Part shown: positions 53,243-61,811 of the stretch, one piece after another | Layout: the number at the start of each line of letters is the position of its first letter | Position numbering within the stretch: position 1 is the stretch's first letter | NCBI GenBank assembly: GCA_007122455.1 | Contig: SKTU01000011.1 | Location: forward strand, 1 to 64,000 | Length of the DNA stretch: 64,000 nucleotides | From: Haloarculaceae archaeon | GTDB lineage: Archaea; Halobacteriota; Halobacteria; Halobacteriales; Haloarculaceae | Direction: 5' to 3' | The notes under the pieces: model-generated | What the model was told of the DNA's origin: nothing | Databases searched by the model: none | What the model saw: the letters and a program-made list of their open reading frames with translations, nothing else | Position numbers and translations under genes: made by a program

Positions 53243-53469
53243 TGGTCGTCGCCTACGTGATGGTGAAAGCCTACACGGGCGAGGCGGATCGTCTCAAGCG
53301 GGAGATCGAGTCGATAGAGGGCGTCGTGAGCGCTCACATCGTCGCCGGCGACGTCGATCTCATCGCGAAGGTCGACGTCGAGACGCCCAGGGACGTCCGG
53401 GAGATCGCCGCGACGCGGATCCAGGGGCTCGACGGCGTCGAGGACACTCACACCTACGTCGCGATGTGA
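53242..53469 (+). CDS. stand-alone RAM domain (Lrp/AsnC effector domain)
   Basis: This 75-residue protein (MVVAYVMVKAYTGEADRLKR) is a paralogue of the RAM protein at 52235-52465: compare HIVAGDVDLIAKVDVETPRD and RIQGLDGVEDTHTYVAM. Its ATG overlaps the trkA TGA (TGATG), so the two are coupled. A GTG one codon earlier is possible. With TrkA it may form a K+-linked regulator pair; binding partners are unknown. Confidence 0.88.
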   Translation: MVVAYVMVKAYTGEADRLKREIESIEGVVSAHIVAGDVDLIAKVDVETPRDVREIAATRIQGLDGVEDTHTYVAM

Positions 53470-53486
53470 GAGCGCCGAACGCGATA

Positions 53487-54140
53487 TCAGTCGCTCGCGG
53501 TTCCGCCCGTGCTGCGGGTTCGGTTCGCCCGAGATGGCGGCGGGTAGCGGTCCTCGTCGGCCGCTCGCCACCGGTCGTCCCGCGGCAGCACGCAGCGATC
53601 CCGCTCGGCGTTGACGTGACCGTACTGCTCCGGCGCGTTCGCCAGCGGGTGGGCGGGGTTGTCGCCGCTGTCGATCTGCGCTGCCCGGATCTCCGCGAAG
53701 CCGGCAACCCGTGCGCGGATACCGCGCCAGTGGTGTGCGGTCGTCTGTGGAACGGAGAACGGATGCGGCGGTCGGTCGTCCGGTCCGCTCGCGGCGATCG
53801 TCGCCCGATTCACGTTCGCCGCCAGGTCGTCGTGATCGACGAGGACGCCGATCCGGGCGTTCTCGGGCGCACGCGCGGCGAGGACGTCGAGGCCGAGGTG
53901 GAGCGCCCGGTACTCGGCGACGTTGTTGTCCGGAACCGAATCCGGTATCGAACGTCGAGCGATCCGCTCGCCGTCTCGCGTTTCGATGACGACGCCCAGC
54001 CCTCCTCTCCCGTCTCCGCGATAGGAACCGTCCGTGGCGACGTAGAAGTCGCGCCGATGGGTCCGTGGCGGGTGTGCGATGTGCGGAGTGGGTGAGTCGT
54101 CGAATAGGTTCCGCAGGTCCGGCCGTCGGTAGGCGGCCAT
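53487..54140 (-). CDS. rnhA: ribonuclease H-like protein (RNase HI family)
   Basis: This 217-residue protein has an RNase H fold from about residue 30: VATDGS (first Asp), NNVAEYRALHLGL (Glu), VDHDDLA (Asp), and a fourth Asp in IDSGDNPAHPLAN, so the DEDD set is complete. A C-terminal Arg/Pro-rich tail of about 60 residues follows. It should cut RNA in RNA-DNA hybrids. The upstream TATA box at 54162-54171 is 26 bp before the start, so the transcript is probably leaderless. Confidence 0.85.
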   Translation of the reverse strand: MAAYRRPDLRNLFDDSPTPHIAHPPRTHRRDFYVATDGSYRGDGRGGLGVVIETRDGERIARRSIPDSVPDNNVAEYRALHLGLDVLAARAPENARIGVLVDHDDLAANVNRATIAASGPDDRPPHPFSVPQTTAHHWRGIRARVAGFAEIRAAQIDSGDNPAHPLANAPEQYGHVNAERDRCVLPRDDRWRAADEDRYPPPSRANRTRSTGGTASD

Positions 54141-54161
54141 GACTCACCTTCGGCGGTCCCC

Positions 54162-54171
54162 AAATATAAAT
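54162..54171 (-). promoter_or_regulatory. TATA box of the RNase H gene
   Basis: TTTATATTTG on the minus strand, centred 26 bp before the start codon at 54140. This is the usual spacing for a leaderless haloarchaeal transcript. Confidence 0.55.
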
Positions 54172-54228
54172 CCACGGGCACGTTGTAACACCATCGCATC
54201 CGGCAGGTAGAAATGATAAACACTTACT

Positions 54229-54242
54229 TTAGACACGTCTAA
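54229..54242 (+). promoter_or_regulatory. DtxR/SirR-like metal-regulator operator
   Basis: TTAGAC-AC-GTCTAA, a near perfect 14 bp inverted repeat 8 bp before the ZIP gene start. It closely follows the TTAGGC...GCCTAA pattern bound by DtxR-family (SirR/MntR/IdeR) repressors. Location between promoter and start fits metal-dependent repression of the transporter. Confidence 0.65.
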
Positions 54243-54250
54243 TCGCTGCC

Positions 54251-55174
54251 ATGGTCGGTGGGAGAACGACGCGTACTGACGGACCGCCAAGCTGGTTGCT
54301 CGCGTTCGGTCCGTTTCTCGTCATCGGTGCGGTCGTGGCCGTCGCACTCGCGACGCTGTCGGCGTTCGAGTTCGAGTGGCTCGCCGTCACCGGAACGGCG
54401 AACGTCCTCGCGGTGCTCACCGTGATCGGCTTCATCGCCGGCATTCTCCCCGTCTTCGTCGGCATGCTGTGGTTTCCGTACGTCCGGCAGCTCGACGTGA
54501 CGTGGATTCACGCGGTGTTGGCCTTTTCGGCCGGAATTCTGGCGTTCATCGCCTTCGAGATGGGCGAGGAGGCGATCGAGTTCGCGGTCGAGGTTCCCAC
54601 GCCGATGCTCGGTGAATCGGTCGCCTTCGCGGGTGCCGTCGGCACGATCGTCTTCATGGAGCTGGTGAGCCGCTGGCGGAAGCGACGGTCGAACGTCTCC
54701 GGCGGCGACGGGCTCCGCGTGGCATATCTCGTCGCGATCGGCCTCGGTCTCCACAGCGTCGGCGAGGGCCTCGCCATCGGCAGCGCGTTCGTCCTCGGCG
54801 ACGCGGGGCTCGTCGTCCTCCTGACGGTCGGCTTCGTCATCCACAACGTCACCGAGGGTCCGGCCGTCATCTCGGCGATCGCCCGTGACCGGACGGCGCC
54901 GCCGCTGCGTCACTTCGCCGCGCTCGGTGTGCTCGCCGGCGGCGGCGTCATCGTCGGCGGCTGGCTCGGCAGTATCGTCGACTCCCCGCTGCTCGCGGCC
55001 GCCTGCTTCGCGATCGCGTTCGGCGCCATCGTGCAGGTGCTCTGGGAGATGGTCGAACTGATCCGCCGCGACGCGGGCGCGCTCGTCACTCGACGGACGG
55101 TGATCGCTTTCGTCGTCGGCGCCGTCGTGATGTTCTTCCTCGAGGAAGTCGTCGTCGACGCGTGGCTGCTGTAG
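54251..55174 (+). CDS. ZIP family metal transporter
   Basis: This 307-residue protein has eight or so helices and the ZIP signature helices IGLGLHSVGEGLAIGSAF and FVIHNVTEGPAVISAIA, each with a His/Asn and Glu in the metal path (H-x3-G-E-G; H-N-x2-E-G). It should import Zn, Mn, Fe or similar divalent metal. The long N-terminal helix (about 17-40) and the cytoplasmic loop RWRKRRSNVSG are normal for the haloarchaeal group. A DtxR-like box lies just upstream, which suggests control by iron or manganese. Confidence 0.87.
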   Translation: MVGGRTTRTDGPPSWLLAFGPFLVIGAVVAVALATLSAFEFEWLAVTGTANVLAVLTVIGFIAGILPVFVGMLWFPYVRQLDVTWIHAVLAFSAGILAFIAFEMGEEAIEFAVEVPTPMLGESVAFAGAVGTIVFMELVSRWRKRRSNVSGGDGLRVAYLVAIGLGLHSVGEGLAIGSAFVLGDAGLVVLLTVGFVIHNVTEGPAVISAIARDRTAPPLRHFAALGVLAGGGVIVGGWLGSIVDSPLLAAACFAIAFGAIVQVLWEMVELIRRDAGALVTRRTVIAFVVGAVVMFFLEEVVVDAWLL

Positions 55175-55214
55175 TGCCGCAACGCCTAACCGACGCGTTC
55201 GCGAACCGATACGT

Positions 55215-55718
55215 ATGCAGGCACGCGATATCATGACTCGCGACGTCGAGACCGTCTCATCCGACGACGACGTCAGCCACGTCCTCACCCGACTGGCCCG
55301 CGCCGACTTCGAGGGGTTTCCCGTCACCGAGGACGGGCTGTTGGTCGGCATCGTCACTCAGAGCGATCTCGTCGATCTCTTCCAACCGTCGGACCGGACG
55401 CTGTGGATTCCGGTCGGCTTCCCGCCGTTCCTCGAGTCGCTGACCTACGCGATCGACCTCTCGTGGGACGAACTCGACATCGGGATCGACCTGGTTCGGA
55501 ACGCCGGCCGACCGATACGGGAGATAATGGTCGAGGACGTCGTCTCGGTCGGTCCCGACGCGACGATCGACGAACTCCTCGCGATCCTCGCCGACGACGA
55601 GCGGGACATCAACCGCGTCCCCGTCGTCGACGGTGCCGGCGTCGTACTCGGGATCGTCGCCCGGCAGGATCTCCTCCAAGCGCTGCGGACCGAGCGAGAG
55701 CGGCGAACGAACGACTGA
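55215..55718 (+). CDS. CBS-domain pair protein
   Basis: This 167-residue protein holds two CBS motifs (about 1-55 and 95-160): ARDIMTRDVETVSSDD...FEGFPVTEDGLLVGIVTQSD and IREIMVEDVVSVGPDATIDE...RVPVVDGAGVVLGIVARQD, joined by an unusual 40-residue insert. CBS pairs bind AMP, ATP or SAM and regulate other proteins. No effector domain is attached. It lies 40 bp after the ZIP transporter and 39 bp before the EamA gene on the same strand. Confidence 0.9.
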   Translation: MQARDIMTRDVETVSSDDDVSHVLTRLARADFEGFPVTEDGLLVGIVTQSDLVDLFQPSDRTLWIPVGFPPFLESLTYAIDLSWDELDIGIDLVRNAGRPIREIMVEDVVSVGPDATIDELLAILADDERDINRVPVVDGAGVVLGIVARQDLLQALRTERERRTND

Positions 55719-55757
55719 TGTCGAAACGTTCAGGAGCACTCCCGATACAGGTTCGGC

Positions 55758-56681
55758 GTGCGCTACCGGAACGCCGCCCTGTTCTGTCTGCTGACCGCCA
55801 TCTGGGGGTCGGCCTTCGTCGCGATCAAGGCCGGTCTCGGTGATCCCGCGAACCCGGCGTACTTCTACGACGCCCCCGTCTTCTTCGCAGCGATCCGGTA
55901 CGAGATCGCCGGTCTGTTGATGCTCCCCTACGCGGCGTGGGCGACCAGCCGCTGGCGGCCGCGAGGTCGCGAGGAGTGGCTCCTCGTCGCGATCGGCGCC
56001 ACCCTCATGATCGGGGCGTACCACGCCTTTCTCTTCGTCGGCCAGCGCGGTACGACGAGCGCGGCCGCGGCAGTCATCATTTCGCTCTCTCCGGTGTTGA
56101 CCGCCGCGTTCGCCCGCGCACTTCTCCCCGACGAGCGGCTCTCGCTGCTCGGTATCGTCGGCATGGTGCTCGGACTGGTCGGCGTCGTCGTCCTCACGCG
56201 GCCCTCCCTCTCGAATCTGGTCGGCTCGCGGTTCGAGGCGTTCGTCTTCGCGGCCGCGGCGTCGTTCGCGCTCGGCAGCGTTCTGGCCCGGCGGTTCGAG
56301 ACGGGGCTCCCGATCGAGACGATGGAGGCGTGGTCGATGCTCGGCGGCGGTCTGCTGATGCACGCCGTCAGTGTCGGCCTCGACGAATCGGTTTCCGGCC
56401 TCCCGCCGCTCCGGGAAGCCACCGCGATGGTCTACCTCGTCGTCGTCTCCAGCGCCCTCGGCTTTCTGCTCTACTTCGATCTGCTCGATCGGCTCGGTCC
56501 GATCGAGATCAATCTCGTCTCCTACGTCGCCCCGCCCGTTGCGGCGCTAACCGGCTTTCTCGTTCTGGGCGAGCGGATCGACGCCGCAACCGTCGTCGGC
56601 TTTCTGATCATCGTGGCCGGGTTCGTGCTGATCAAGCGTCGGGCGATTCGTTCGGAGCTTCGGCGCCACTACCGCCGGTAG
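55758..56681 (+). CDS. EamA/DMT-family drug/metabolite transporter
   Basis: This 307-residue, ten-helix exporter has two EamA repeats (about 5-140 and 150-290; FVGQRGTTSAAAAVIISLSP and YLVVVSSALGFLLYFDLLDR). It starts with GTG at 55758, since the frame upstream has no ATG. Substrate is unknown (amino acids or metabolites in relatives). The 3' end overlaps the convergent small membrane gene by 13 bp. Confidence 0.87.
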   Translation: MRYRNAALFCLLTAIWGSAFVAIKAGLGDPANPAYFYDAPVFFAAIRYEIAGLLMLPYAAWATSRWRPRGREEWLLVAIGATLMIGAYHAFLFVGQRGTTSAAAAVIISLSPVLTAAFARALLPDERLSLLGIVGMVLGLVGVVVLTRPSLSNLVGSRFEAFVFAAAASFALGSVLARRFETGLPIETMEAWSMLGGGLLMHAVSVGLDESVSGLPPLREATAMVYLVVVSSALGFLLYFDLLDRLGPIEINLVSYVAPPVAALTGFLVLGERIDAATVVGFLIIVAGFVLIKRRAIRSELRRHYRR

Positions 56682-56911
56682 TTGTGACCGACGACCAGCG
56701 CGAGGACGTTCCCGACGAGCAGTGCGGCGAGCAGCGCGTACCCCGTGAGCGTTTCCAGCCCGCTGGCGAGCAGCCCGATCGTACAGAACGGGAGCAGGAC
56801 GGCCGCCCAGAAGGCACTCGCTTCGACCGGGGAGCGGAGCACCCCGAGCCGTGACTCCGAGGATCCAGTCGCTCCAAGCCCGGAATCGCTGGTCGATGCG
56901 GAGGAGGACAT
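56669..56911 (-). CDS. small membrane protein, two helices
   Basis: This 80-residue protein has a Ser-rich N-terminus (MSSSASTSDSGLGATGSSES) and two hydrophobic helices (about 33-50, 55-75). No known function. It overlaps the end of the EamA gene. An AT-rich palindrome 105 bp upstream may belong to its promoter region. Confidence 0.6.
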   Translation of the reverse strand: MSSSASTSDSGLGATGSSESRLGVLRSPVEASAFWAAVLLPFCTIGLLASGLETLTGYALLAALLVGNVLALVVGHNYRR

Positions 56912-57016
56912 GTTACTTAGTTCGTGGTCCTGGACTGACTAATAACCGTCAGAGCCTTCGCATCGTTTCAGAACGTTTCACGGTGACAACGGATCCGTAC
57001 CGATCGTTTATGGCAG

Positions 57017-57032
57017 TCGTATATTTATACGA
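57017..57032. repeat. AT-rich inverted repeat, possible promoter or operator
   Basis: TCGTATA-TT-TATACGA, perfect arms around a TATA-like core. It lies between two minus-strand genes (about 105 bp before the 56911 start, just after the stop of the 57055-57534 gene). It may be a promoter/operator or a terminator-like element. Confidence 0.4.
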
Positions 57033-57054
57033 ACGATTTCTCGCACCGTTTCGT

Positions 57055-57534
57055 TCAGTCGAGAGTGAGTACCGAAACCTCGTGCGGCCCTCTCGAGGTC
57101 GACAGTTCGACGGTGTCGACGATCGACTCCCGGACTGCTGCGCGCCAGCGCTCGACCGCGCGCTCGTGTCGCAGCCGGTGCGTTTCGGGGGTGTATCGCG
57201 CGTCGGGATCGTCGCGGAGTTCGTCCTCGGTGTCGTCCGGCGTCGGGAACGGGGGCGGGCTGGCGACGAGCCGCTCCGGTGAGACGTGTATCGGCGCCGG
57301 CTCGTCGTACGTCGACTCCGCGCCCTCGACGTGAATTCGGGCACGCATTCGACCGCTGTACGGTGGTGTTATCCGCACCACGACGCCGGCGTCTCGGCGG
57401 ACGTTGGCCTCGAGCGCAGTGACGACGTCGTCGACGGTGATGGCGATCGAACGAACGACGGTCGGATCGTCGGCGTCCACGTCGTTCGGGTGGGTTTCGG
57501 CGGTCAAGAGCGTGTCGCCGATCGAGGTGTGCAT
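57055..57534 (-). CDS. conserved haloarchaeal protein, beta-rich
   Basis: This 159-residue protein (MHTSIGDTLLTAETHPNDVD) has a beta-rich centre (DAGVVVRITPPYSGRMRARIHV) and a helical C-terminal part (HRLRHERAVERWRAAVRESI). It has haloarchaeal look-alikes without known function; I do not recognise a domain with confidence. The start at 57534 is the first ATG before the sequence becomes protein-like. It is divergent from the FAH gene (154 bp apart). Confidence 0.7.
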   Translation of the reverse strand: MHTSIGDTLLTAETHPNDVDADDPTVVRSIAITVDDVVTALEANVRRDAGVVVRITPPYSGRMRARIHVEGAESTYDEPAPIHVSPERLVASPPPFPTPDDTEDELRDDPDARYTPETHRLRHERAVERWRAAVRESIVDTVELSTSRGPHEVSVLTLD

Positions 57535-57688
57535 AGCTGAGTCGTACGCGGAGGATCTGTGGACCGTTCGTATTACGGGGAACTACGACTCCGTCGTGGT
57601 CGACACGAGCGAGTGTATAGCTGTCACTGCCGTAGTCAGAATTACCGCTTTCTCGGGTGTTGAAGGTAGGGTCGGATGGAGTCCGTGT

Positions 57689-58573
57689 ATGCGAATTGGA
57701 CAGTACGAGACGGCGGACGGCAAGTCCTGGTGCGGCGTGAAGGCGACCGAAGAGACTGTTATCAACCTCTCCGAAGCCGGTGCTGCCGCCGGAATCGACA
57801 TTCCTCGACTGAGTACTGACTTACTGGCCAACTGGCAGTGGCGACGCAAGGTCGAGTTGGCGGTCGAGTACGCAGAGGAAACGGGGACCGGCGTTTACGA
57901 CGCGGATAACGTCGACCGACTCCCTCCGGTTACGAACCCGGAGAAGGTGGTGTGCGTCGGTCTCAACTACCGGGACCACGCCGAAGAAGGCGACAACCCG
58001 ATCCCCGACGAACCTGTGCTCTTTTCGAAATTCCCGACGTCTGTGTCCGGTCCGGAGAGCACTATCCGCTGGGACCCGGAACTCACCCAGAAGGTCGATT
58101 ACGAGGCTGAACTAGTCGTCGTGATCGGCCGCGAGACGCGTCGAGTCAGTCGAGAGGCGGCACTCGATCACGTCGCGGGATATCTCGTCGGTAACGACGT
58201 CTCCGCCCGTGATCTTCAGCACGGCGATGGCCAGTGGGTTCGCGGCAAGAGCCTCGATAGCTTCGCGCCGATCGGTCCCGAGATCGTCACGACGGACGAG
58301 GTCGAAGATCCTCACGATCTCGATATCTGGGCCGAAGTGAACGGCGAGCGAGTACAGGACTCGACGACCGCGAACCTGATATTCGGGATCGACGAGCTAG
58401 TCTCGTTCTGCAGTCAGGCATTCACGCTCAAACCGGGTGACCTCATCTTCACCGGAACACCACCCGGTGTCGGCCTCTACCGAGAGCCGCCGGTCCTCCT
58501 CGAGGACGGCGACAGCGTAACGATCGGTATCAGTGATATCGGTGAGTTGACAAATAGCTGTGCGTATCTGTAG
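57689..58573 (+). CDS. fumarylacetoacetate hydrolase (FAH) family protein
   Basis: This 294-residue protein has the FAH family core: VVCVGLNYRDHAEEGDNPIP, then VDYEAELVVVIG (metal Glu), VGNDVSARDLQ, GQWVRGKSLDSFAPIGP (catalytic Lys) and GDLIFTGTPPGVG. Members hydrolyse or decarboxylate 2-keto acids such as fumarylpyruvate, or hydrate 2-hydroxypentadienoate, often in aromatic breakdown. The start ATG at 57689 (MRIGQYETADGKSW) is chosen; the frame upstream overlaps the divergent gene. Convergent with the HAD gene 26 bp later. Confidence 0.9.
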   Translation: MRIGQYETADGKSWCGVKATEETVINLSEAGAAAGIDIPRLSTDLLANWQWRRKVELAVEYAEETGTGVYDADNVDRLPPVTNPEKVVCVGLNYRDHAEEGDNPIPDEPVLFSKFPTSVSGPESTIRWDPELTQKVDYEAELVVVIGRETRRVSREAALDHVAGYLVGNDVSARDLQHGDGQWVRGKSLDSFAPIGPEIVTTDEVEDPHDLDIWAEVNGERVQDSTTANLIFGIDELVSFCSQAFTLKPGDLIFTGTPPGVGLYREPPVLLEDGDSVTIGISDIGELTNSCAYL

Positions 58574-58599
58574 TTAACCGAGCCCTCTGACGAGACGTC

Positions 58600-59301
58600 T
58601 CATCTCTCGAGCGTCTCGGCGAGAGACTCGATATCGGGTAGTACCAAATCCGGCTCTTCGCCGAGAAACTCTCTCGGATAGTTCTTCTCCGGTCTGTCGA
58701 GCCACACCGTCCGCATTCCGGCGTGTTTCGCTCCCCAGACGTCACGCATCGTTCCACCCGAAACGTGGAGGATACGGTTTATCGGCGTCCCCGTTCGGGC
58801 CGCACCGTGTCGGTATATCTCCGACTCGGGTTTGTAGCGCTCTATCTCGTCTGCGCTGATCGCGTCCTCGAGGAGGTCGGCTATCTCGGCCTGTTCGAGC
58901 ATCTCCTGTAGCATTTCGGGATCCCCGTTCGAGATGACGTACATCTCGTATCCCTCGTCCGCGATTCGCTCCATTCCCGGTCGAACGTCTGGAAAGATCG
59001 AAAGGTTGTTCTTGTAGACCTCTCGCCGGATGGTTTCGAGAACTTCGTCGGACACGTCGTATCCGTACGTTTCGAGCGCGAATCGGAGCGAGAGCTTCAG
59101 AATCTCGTAAAACGGCGTGTACGCGTCGATGTCGTTCGCGATCACCGTGTACATCATGTTCCGGGCTCGCCAAACCCTCGAAACCGATGGGGGGTCGTCG
59201 AGCCCGTCGACGTGTTCGGCGAGTGCCGCTTCTTGATAGTCGATGTCGACGAGCGTCGTGTAGGAGTCGAACGTGACCGTCTCTATTTCGTCGAGGTTCA
59301 T
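58600..59301 (-). CDS. haloacid dehalogenase type II / HAD hydrolase
   Basis: This 233-residue HAD protein opens MNLDEIETVTFDSYTTLVD; the nucleophile is the Asp of TFDSY. It has VISNGDPEMLQ (motif II), KPESEIYRHG (motif III Lys), and HVSGGTMRDVWGAKHAGM (motif IV is S-G-G-T where many have D). This is the layout of L-2-haloacid dehalogenases. Substrate is not certain. The FAH gene faces it. Confidence 0.85.
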   Translation of the reverse strand: MNLDEIETVTFDSYTTLVDIDYQEAALAEHVDGLDDPPSVSRVWRARNMMYTVIANDIDAYTPFYEILKLSLRFALETYGYDVSDEVLETIRREVYKNNLSIFPDVRPGMERIADEGYEMYVISNGDPEMLQEMLEQAEIADLLEDAISADEIERYKPESEIYRHGAARTGTPINRILHVSGGTMRDVWGAKHAGMRTVWLDRPEKNYPREFLGEEPDLVLPDIESLAETLER

Positions 59302-59465
59302 TGAGAGGCAATCCTCTACCAACTGCTTAACCTTTCGCCGTGTGGTAGCAATCACCTCACAACCGCGACTCGCCCCGCCTTCCTCGATATTTGTTCATCA
59401 GTATTGCCACTCTTTCATGAGGGTTGAGGGAGAGATACTTTACCGACCACGGTGGCAGGGTACGC

Positions 59466-59936
59466 ATGACGCGCGAAATCACTGCCGAACGGATCCGCTC
59501 GTGGATCGACGACGAGCTCGTAGAGAACGTCGACCGGATGCCGGACGACGCTGCGGAGTTCAACTACGTCGTCGAGATGTCGAACGTCTTCGTCCACGTC
59601 GTCCGTCGAGAGCCGGACGGTCCGATCCTCGTCGGCCAGCAGATCGAGTACGGCGACGAGATCAGATCGCGAATACGGGAGATGGATCCTTCCGATCGGA
59701 ACGACCTCGTCGCACGGATCCGAGAGACGCTCACTGCCGCGCCGGTCGTCTACGGCTTTCACGACGAGTACGGCAACAACGTCCGGTTTGCCGACGTCTA
59801 CCGCGTCTTCCTCGAACACCGGATCTACCCCGACGCAGCGAGCCAACAGATGCTGATGTCGGGGCTGGTCGACGTCTGGAAGGTGATGCGCTACCTCGAC
59901 GACATCGTCACGCTGATGGGGAGTGTCGAGGGCTGA
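59466..59936 (+). CDS. DUF2299-like small protein
   Basis: This 156-residue soluble protein (MTREITAERIRSWIDDELVE) has an alpha/beta fold that resembles DUF2299 / YbjN-like (type III secretion chaperone-like) domains: NYVVEMSNVFVHVVRREPDG and APVVYGFHDEYGNNVRFADV. No catalytic residues stand out. It lies about 100 bp upstream of the iron-sulfur/NrfD gene and could be an accessory factor, though it may be independent. Confidence 0.65.
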   Translation: MTREITAERIRSWIDDELVENVDRMPDDAAEFNYVVEMSNVFVHVVRREPDGPILVGQQIEYGDEIRSRIREMDPSDRNDLVARIRETLTAAPVVYGFHDEYGNNVRFADVYRVFLEHRIYPDAASQQMLMSGLVDVWKVMRYLDDIVTLMGSVEG

Positions 59937-60037
59937 ACGTCGGGACGTAGTTCGGATTTCGACGTCACGCGATGTCGTTTTCGACAGAGTATTTATCACC
60001 CTCTCACTTCCATGGGAAGTAGTACCACCGAATACGG

Positions 60038-61810
60038 GTGATCAGTATTACCAACTATGGATTCGTAATAGACAACCGGAGATGTATCGGGTGCCACGCC
60101 TGTACGGTCGCGTGCAAGGCCGAACACGACGATCCGATCGGCGTCAACAAGACGTGGGTGAAGTACATCGAGAAAGGTGAATTTCCGAACACGAACCGGA
60201 ACTTCTCGGTGATGCGGTGTAACCACTGTGACGACTCTCCCTGTACCGACGTCTGTCCGGTGACAGCGCTCTGGGAGCGCGAGGACGGCATCGTCGACTT
60301 CGATCCCGAGCGCTGTATCGGCTGTAAGGCGTGTATGCAGGGCTGTCCCTACGACGCGCTCTACATCGATCCCGAAACGTCGACCGCTGCCAAATGTAAC
60401 TACTGCTCCCACAGAGTCGACGCGGGCCGAGAGCCGGCCTGCGTGACCGTCTGCCCCGAGGACGCAATCATCGCGGGCGACATGGAGAACCCCGATACGG
60501 AGATCACGCGGACGATCTCCGAACAGGAGGTCCAGGCCCGAAAGCCCGAGAAGGGAACCGAGCCGAAGCTGTTCTACGTCAACGGCGACGAGGGGAGTAT
60601 CACGCCGGGCACGACCGCCCGCGAGGAGCATTACATGTGGAGCGACGCACCGAACCGCACCGAGGTTCAGGGCGGCCAGCGCGAGGACTTCGACCTCCAG
60701 CGCGCCGCCCAGTCACTGGCCGACTCCGACGTCTCGCTGTCCGGTGGCGGTGAGGGAGACGGCGACCGGGCCCGCGCAGACGGTGGCTGTGGCTGCGGCG
60801 GGAACTGTCGGTGTCGCGGGAACGGTGATCGCCGGTACGCGTCCGACGGCGGTAGCCACGCCGCGACGCCGACTGCGAGCGGTACGGCCGGTGGAGAGAG
60901 CGGGTCCAGGACCGAGCGCGCCTACGAACTGCTCCACGAGGAAGCCAGGCGCGTCTACGACGTCGGCGAGAGCCACTACCAGTCGTGGGGCTGGGAGGTG
61001 TACTCCTACACCTGGACGAAATCCATTTCGGCAGGGGCGTTCCTCCTTCCCGCGCTGTTGGTCGTCACCGGCCTCGTCGACGCCAGTGCGACGCTGATCG
61101 GGACCGCCGCGGCCGTGAGTGTGGCCTTCCTCGGACTGACAGGTGTCCTCCTCGTGCTCGATCTCGAGCAGCCTTCGCGCTTCCACTGGGTGCTGTTGCG
61201 TCCGAACTGGCGTTCGTGGCTGGTGAAGGGCGCCTACATCATCACAGCGTTCGGCGCCTTCCTCGGGGCCATCGTTCTCGGCTGGGTGCTCGGCTACGGG
61301 AGCGCGATCACTCACCCCGTAACTCTGGTCGTCGGCATCGCGCTGTCGACGGCCACAGCCGTCTACACGGCGTTCCTCTTCAGCCAGTCGAAGGGGCGCG
61401 ACCTCTGGCAGAGTCCCGCGATGCCGATCCACATGTTCACGCAGGCAGTCATCGCCGGTAGCGCGGTGACGGCCCTGCTGGGGCTGCTCGGCTACGGCGG
61501 GCTCGTGGAGCCGTCGCGGCTGTTCCTCGCCGGTGGGCTCCTCGCTCACGCCGCACTCGTCGCCTCCGAGATATTCACGCCGCATCAGACTGAGGACGCC
61601 GAAGAGGCCGCCGCACGCATCACTCGCGGGCGGTTCAGCCGCACGTTCTGGATCGGCGGTATCGTCGTCGGGATCGCACTCCCGCTCATCGCACTCGCGG
61701 TGGGCGGCGCTCCCGCTCTCGTCGCGGGTGCCGGCGTGCTCGCACTCGCTGGCCTGTTTGCCTTCGAGTACTGCTGGATAATCGCACCACAGACGATCTC
61801 ACTCGCCTAA
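60038..61810 (+). CDS. fused 4Fe-4S ferredoxin - NrfD membrane subunit
   Basis: This 590-residue protein starts with GTG, since the frame upstream closes at 60020. The N-terminal third (to about 180) has four Fe-S Cys sets (C16-x2-C19-x2-C22-x3-C26 first), like SoeB/PsrB. A linker (about 190-300) contains a Cys-rich stretch GGCGCGGNCRCRG. The C-terminal half (about 315-590) has about eight helices of NrfD/PsrC type, the quinone-reactive membrane anchor. The fusion of B and C subunits is unusual. It is 1 bp before the molybdenum subunit gene. No TAT or Sec signal, so the Fe-S part is cytoplasmic. Confidence 0.85.
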   Translation: MISITNYGFVIDNRRCIGCHACTVACKAEHDDPIGVNKTWVKYIEKGEFPNTNRNFSVMRCNHCDDSPCTDVCPVTALWEREDGIVDFDPERCIGCKACMQGCPYDALYIDPETSTAAKCNYCSHRVDAGREPACVTVCPEDAIIAGDMENPDTEITRTISEQEVQARKPEKGTEPKLFYVNGDEGSITPGTTAREEHYMWSDAPNRTEVQGGQREDFDLQRAAQSLADSDVSLSGGGEGDGDRARADGGCGCGGNCRCRGNGDRRYASDGGSHAATPTASGTAGGESGSRTERAYELLHEEARRVYDVGESHYQSWGWEVYSYTWTKSISAGAFLLPALLVVTGLVDASATLIGTAAAVSVAFLGLTGVLLVLDLEQPSRFHWVLLRPNWRSWLVKGAYIITAFGAFLGAIVLGWVLGYGSAITHPVTLVVGIALSTATAVYTAFLFSQSKGRDLWQSPAMPIHMFTQAVIAGSAVTALLGLLGYGGLVEPSRLFLAGGLLAHAALVASEIFTPHQTEDAEEAAARITRGRFSRTFWIGGIVVGIALPLIALAVGGAPALVAGAGVLALAGLFAFEYCWIIAPQTISLA

Positions 61811-61811
61811 C

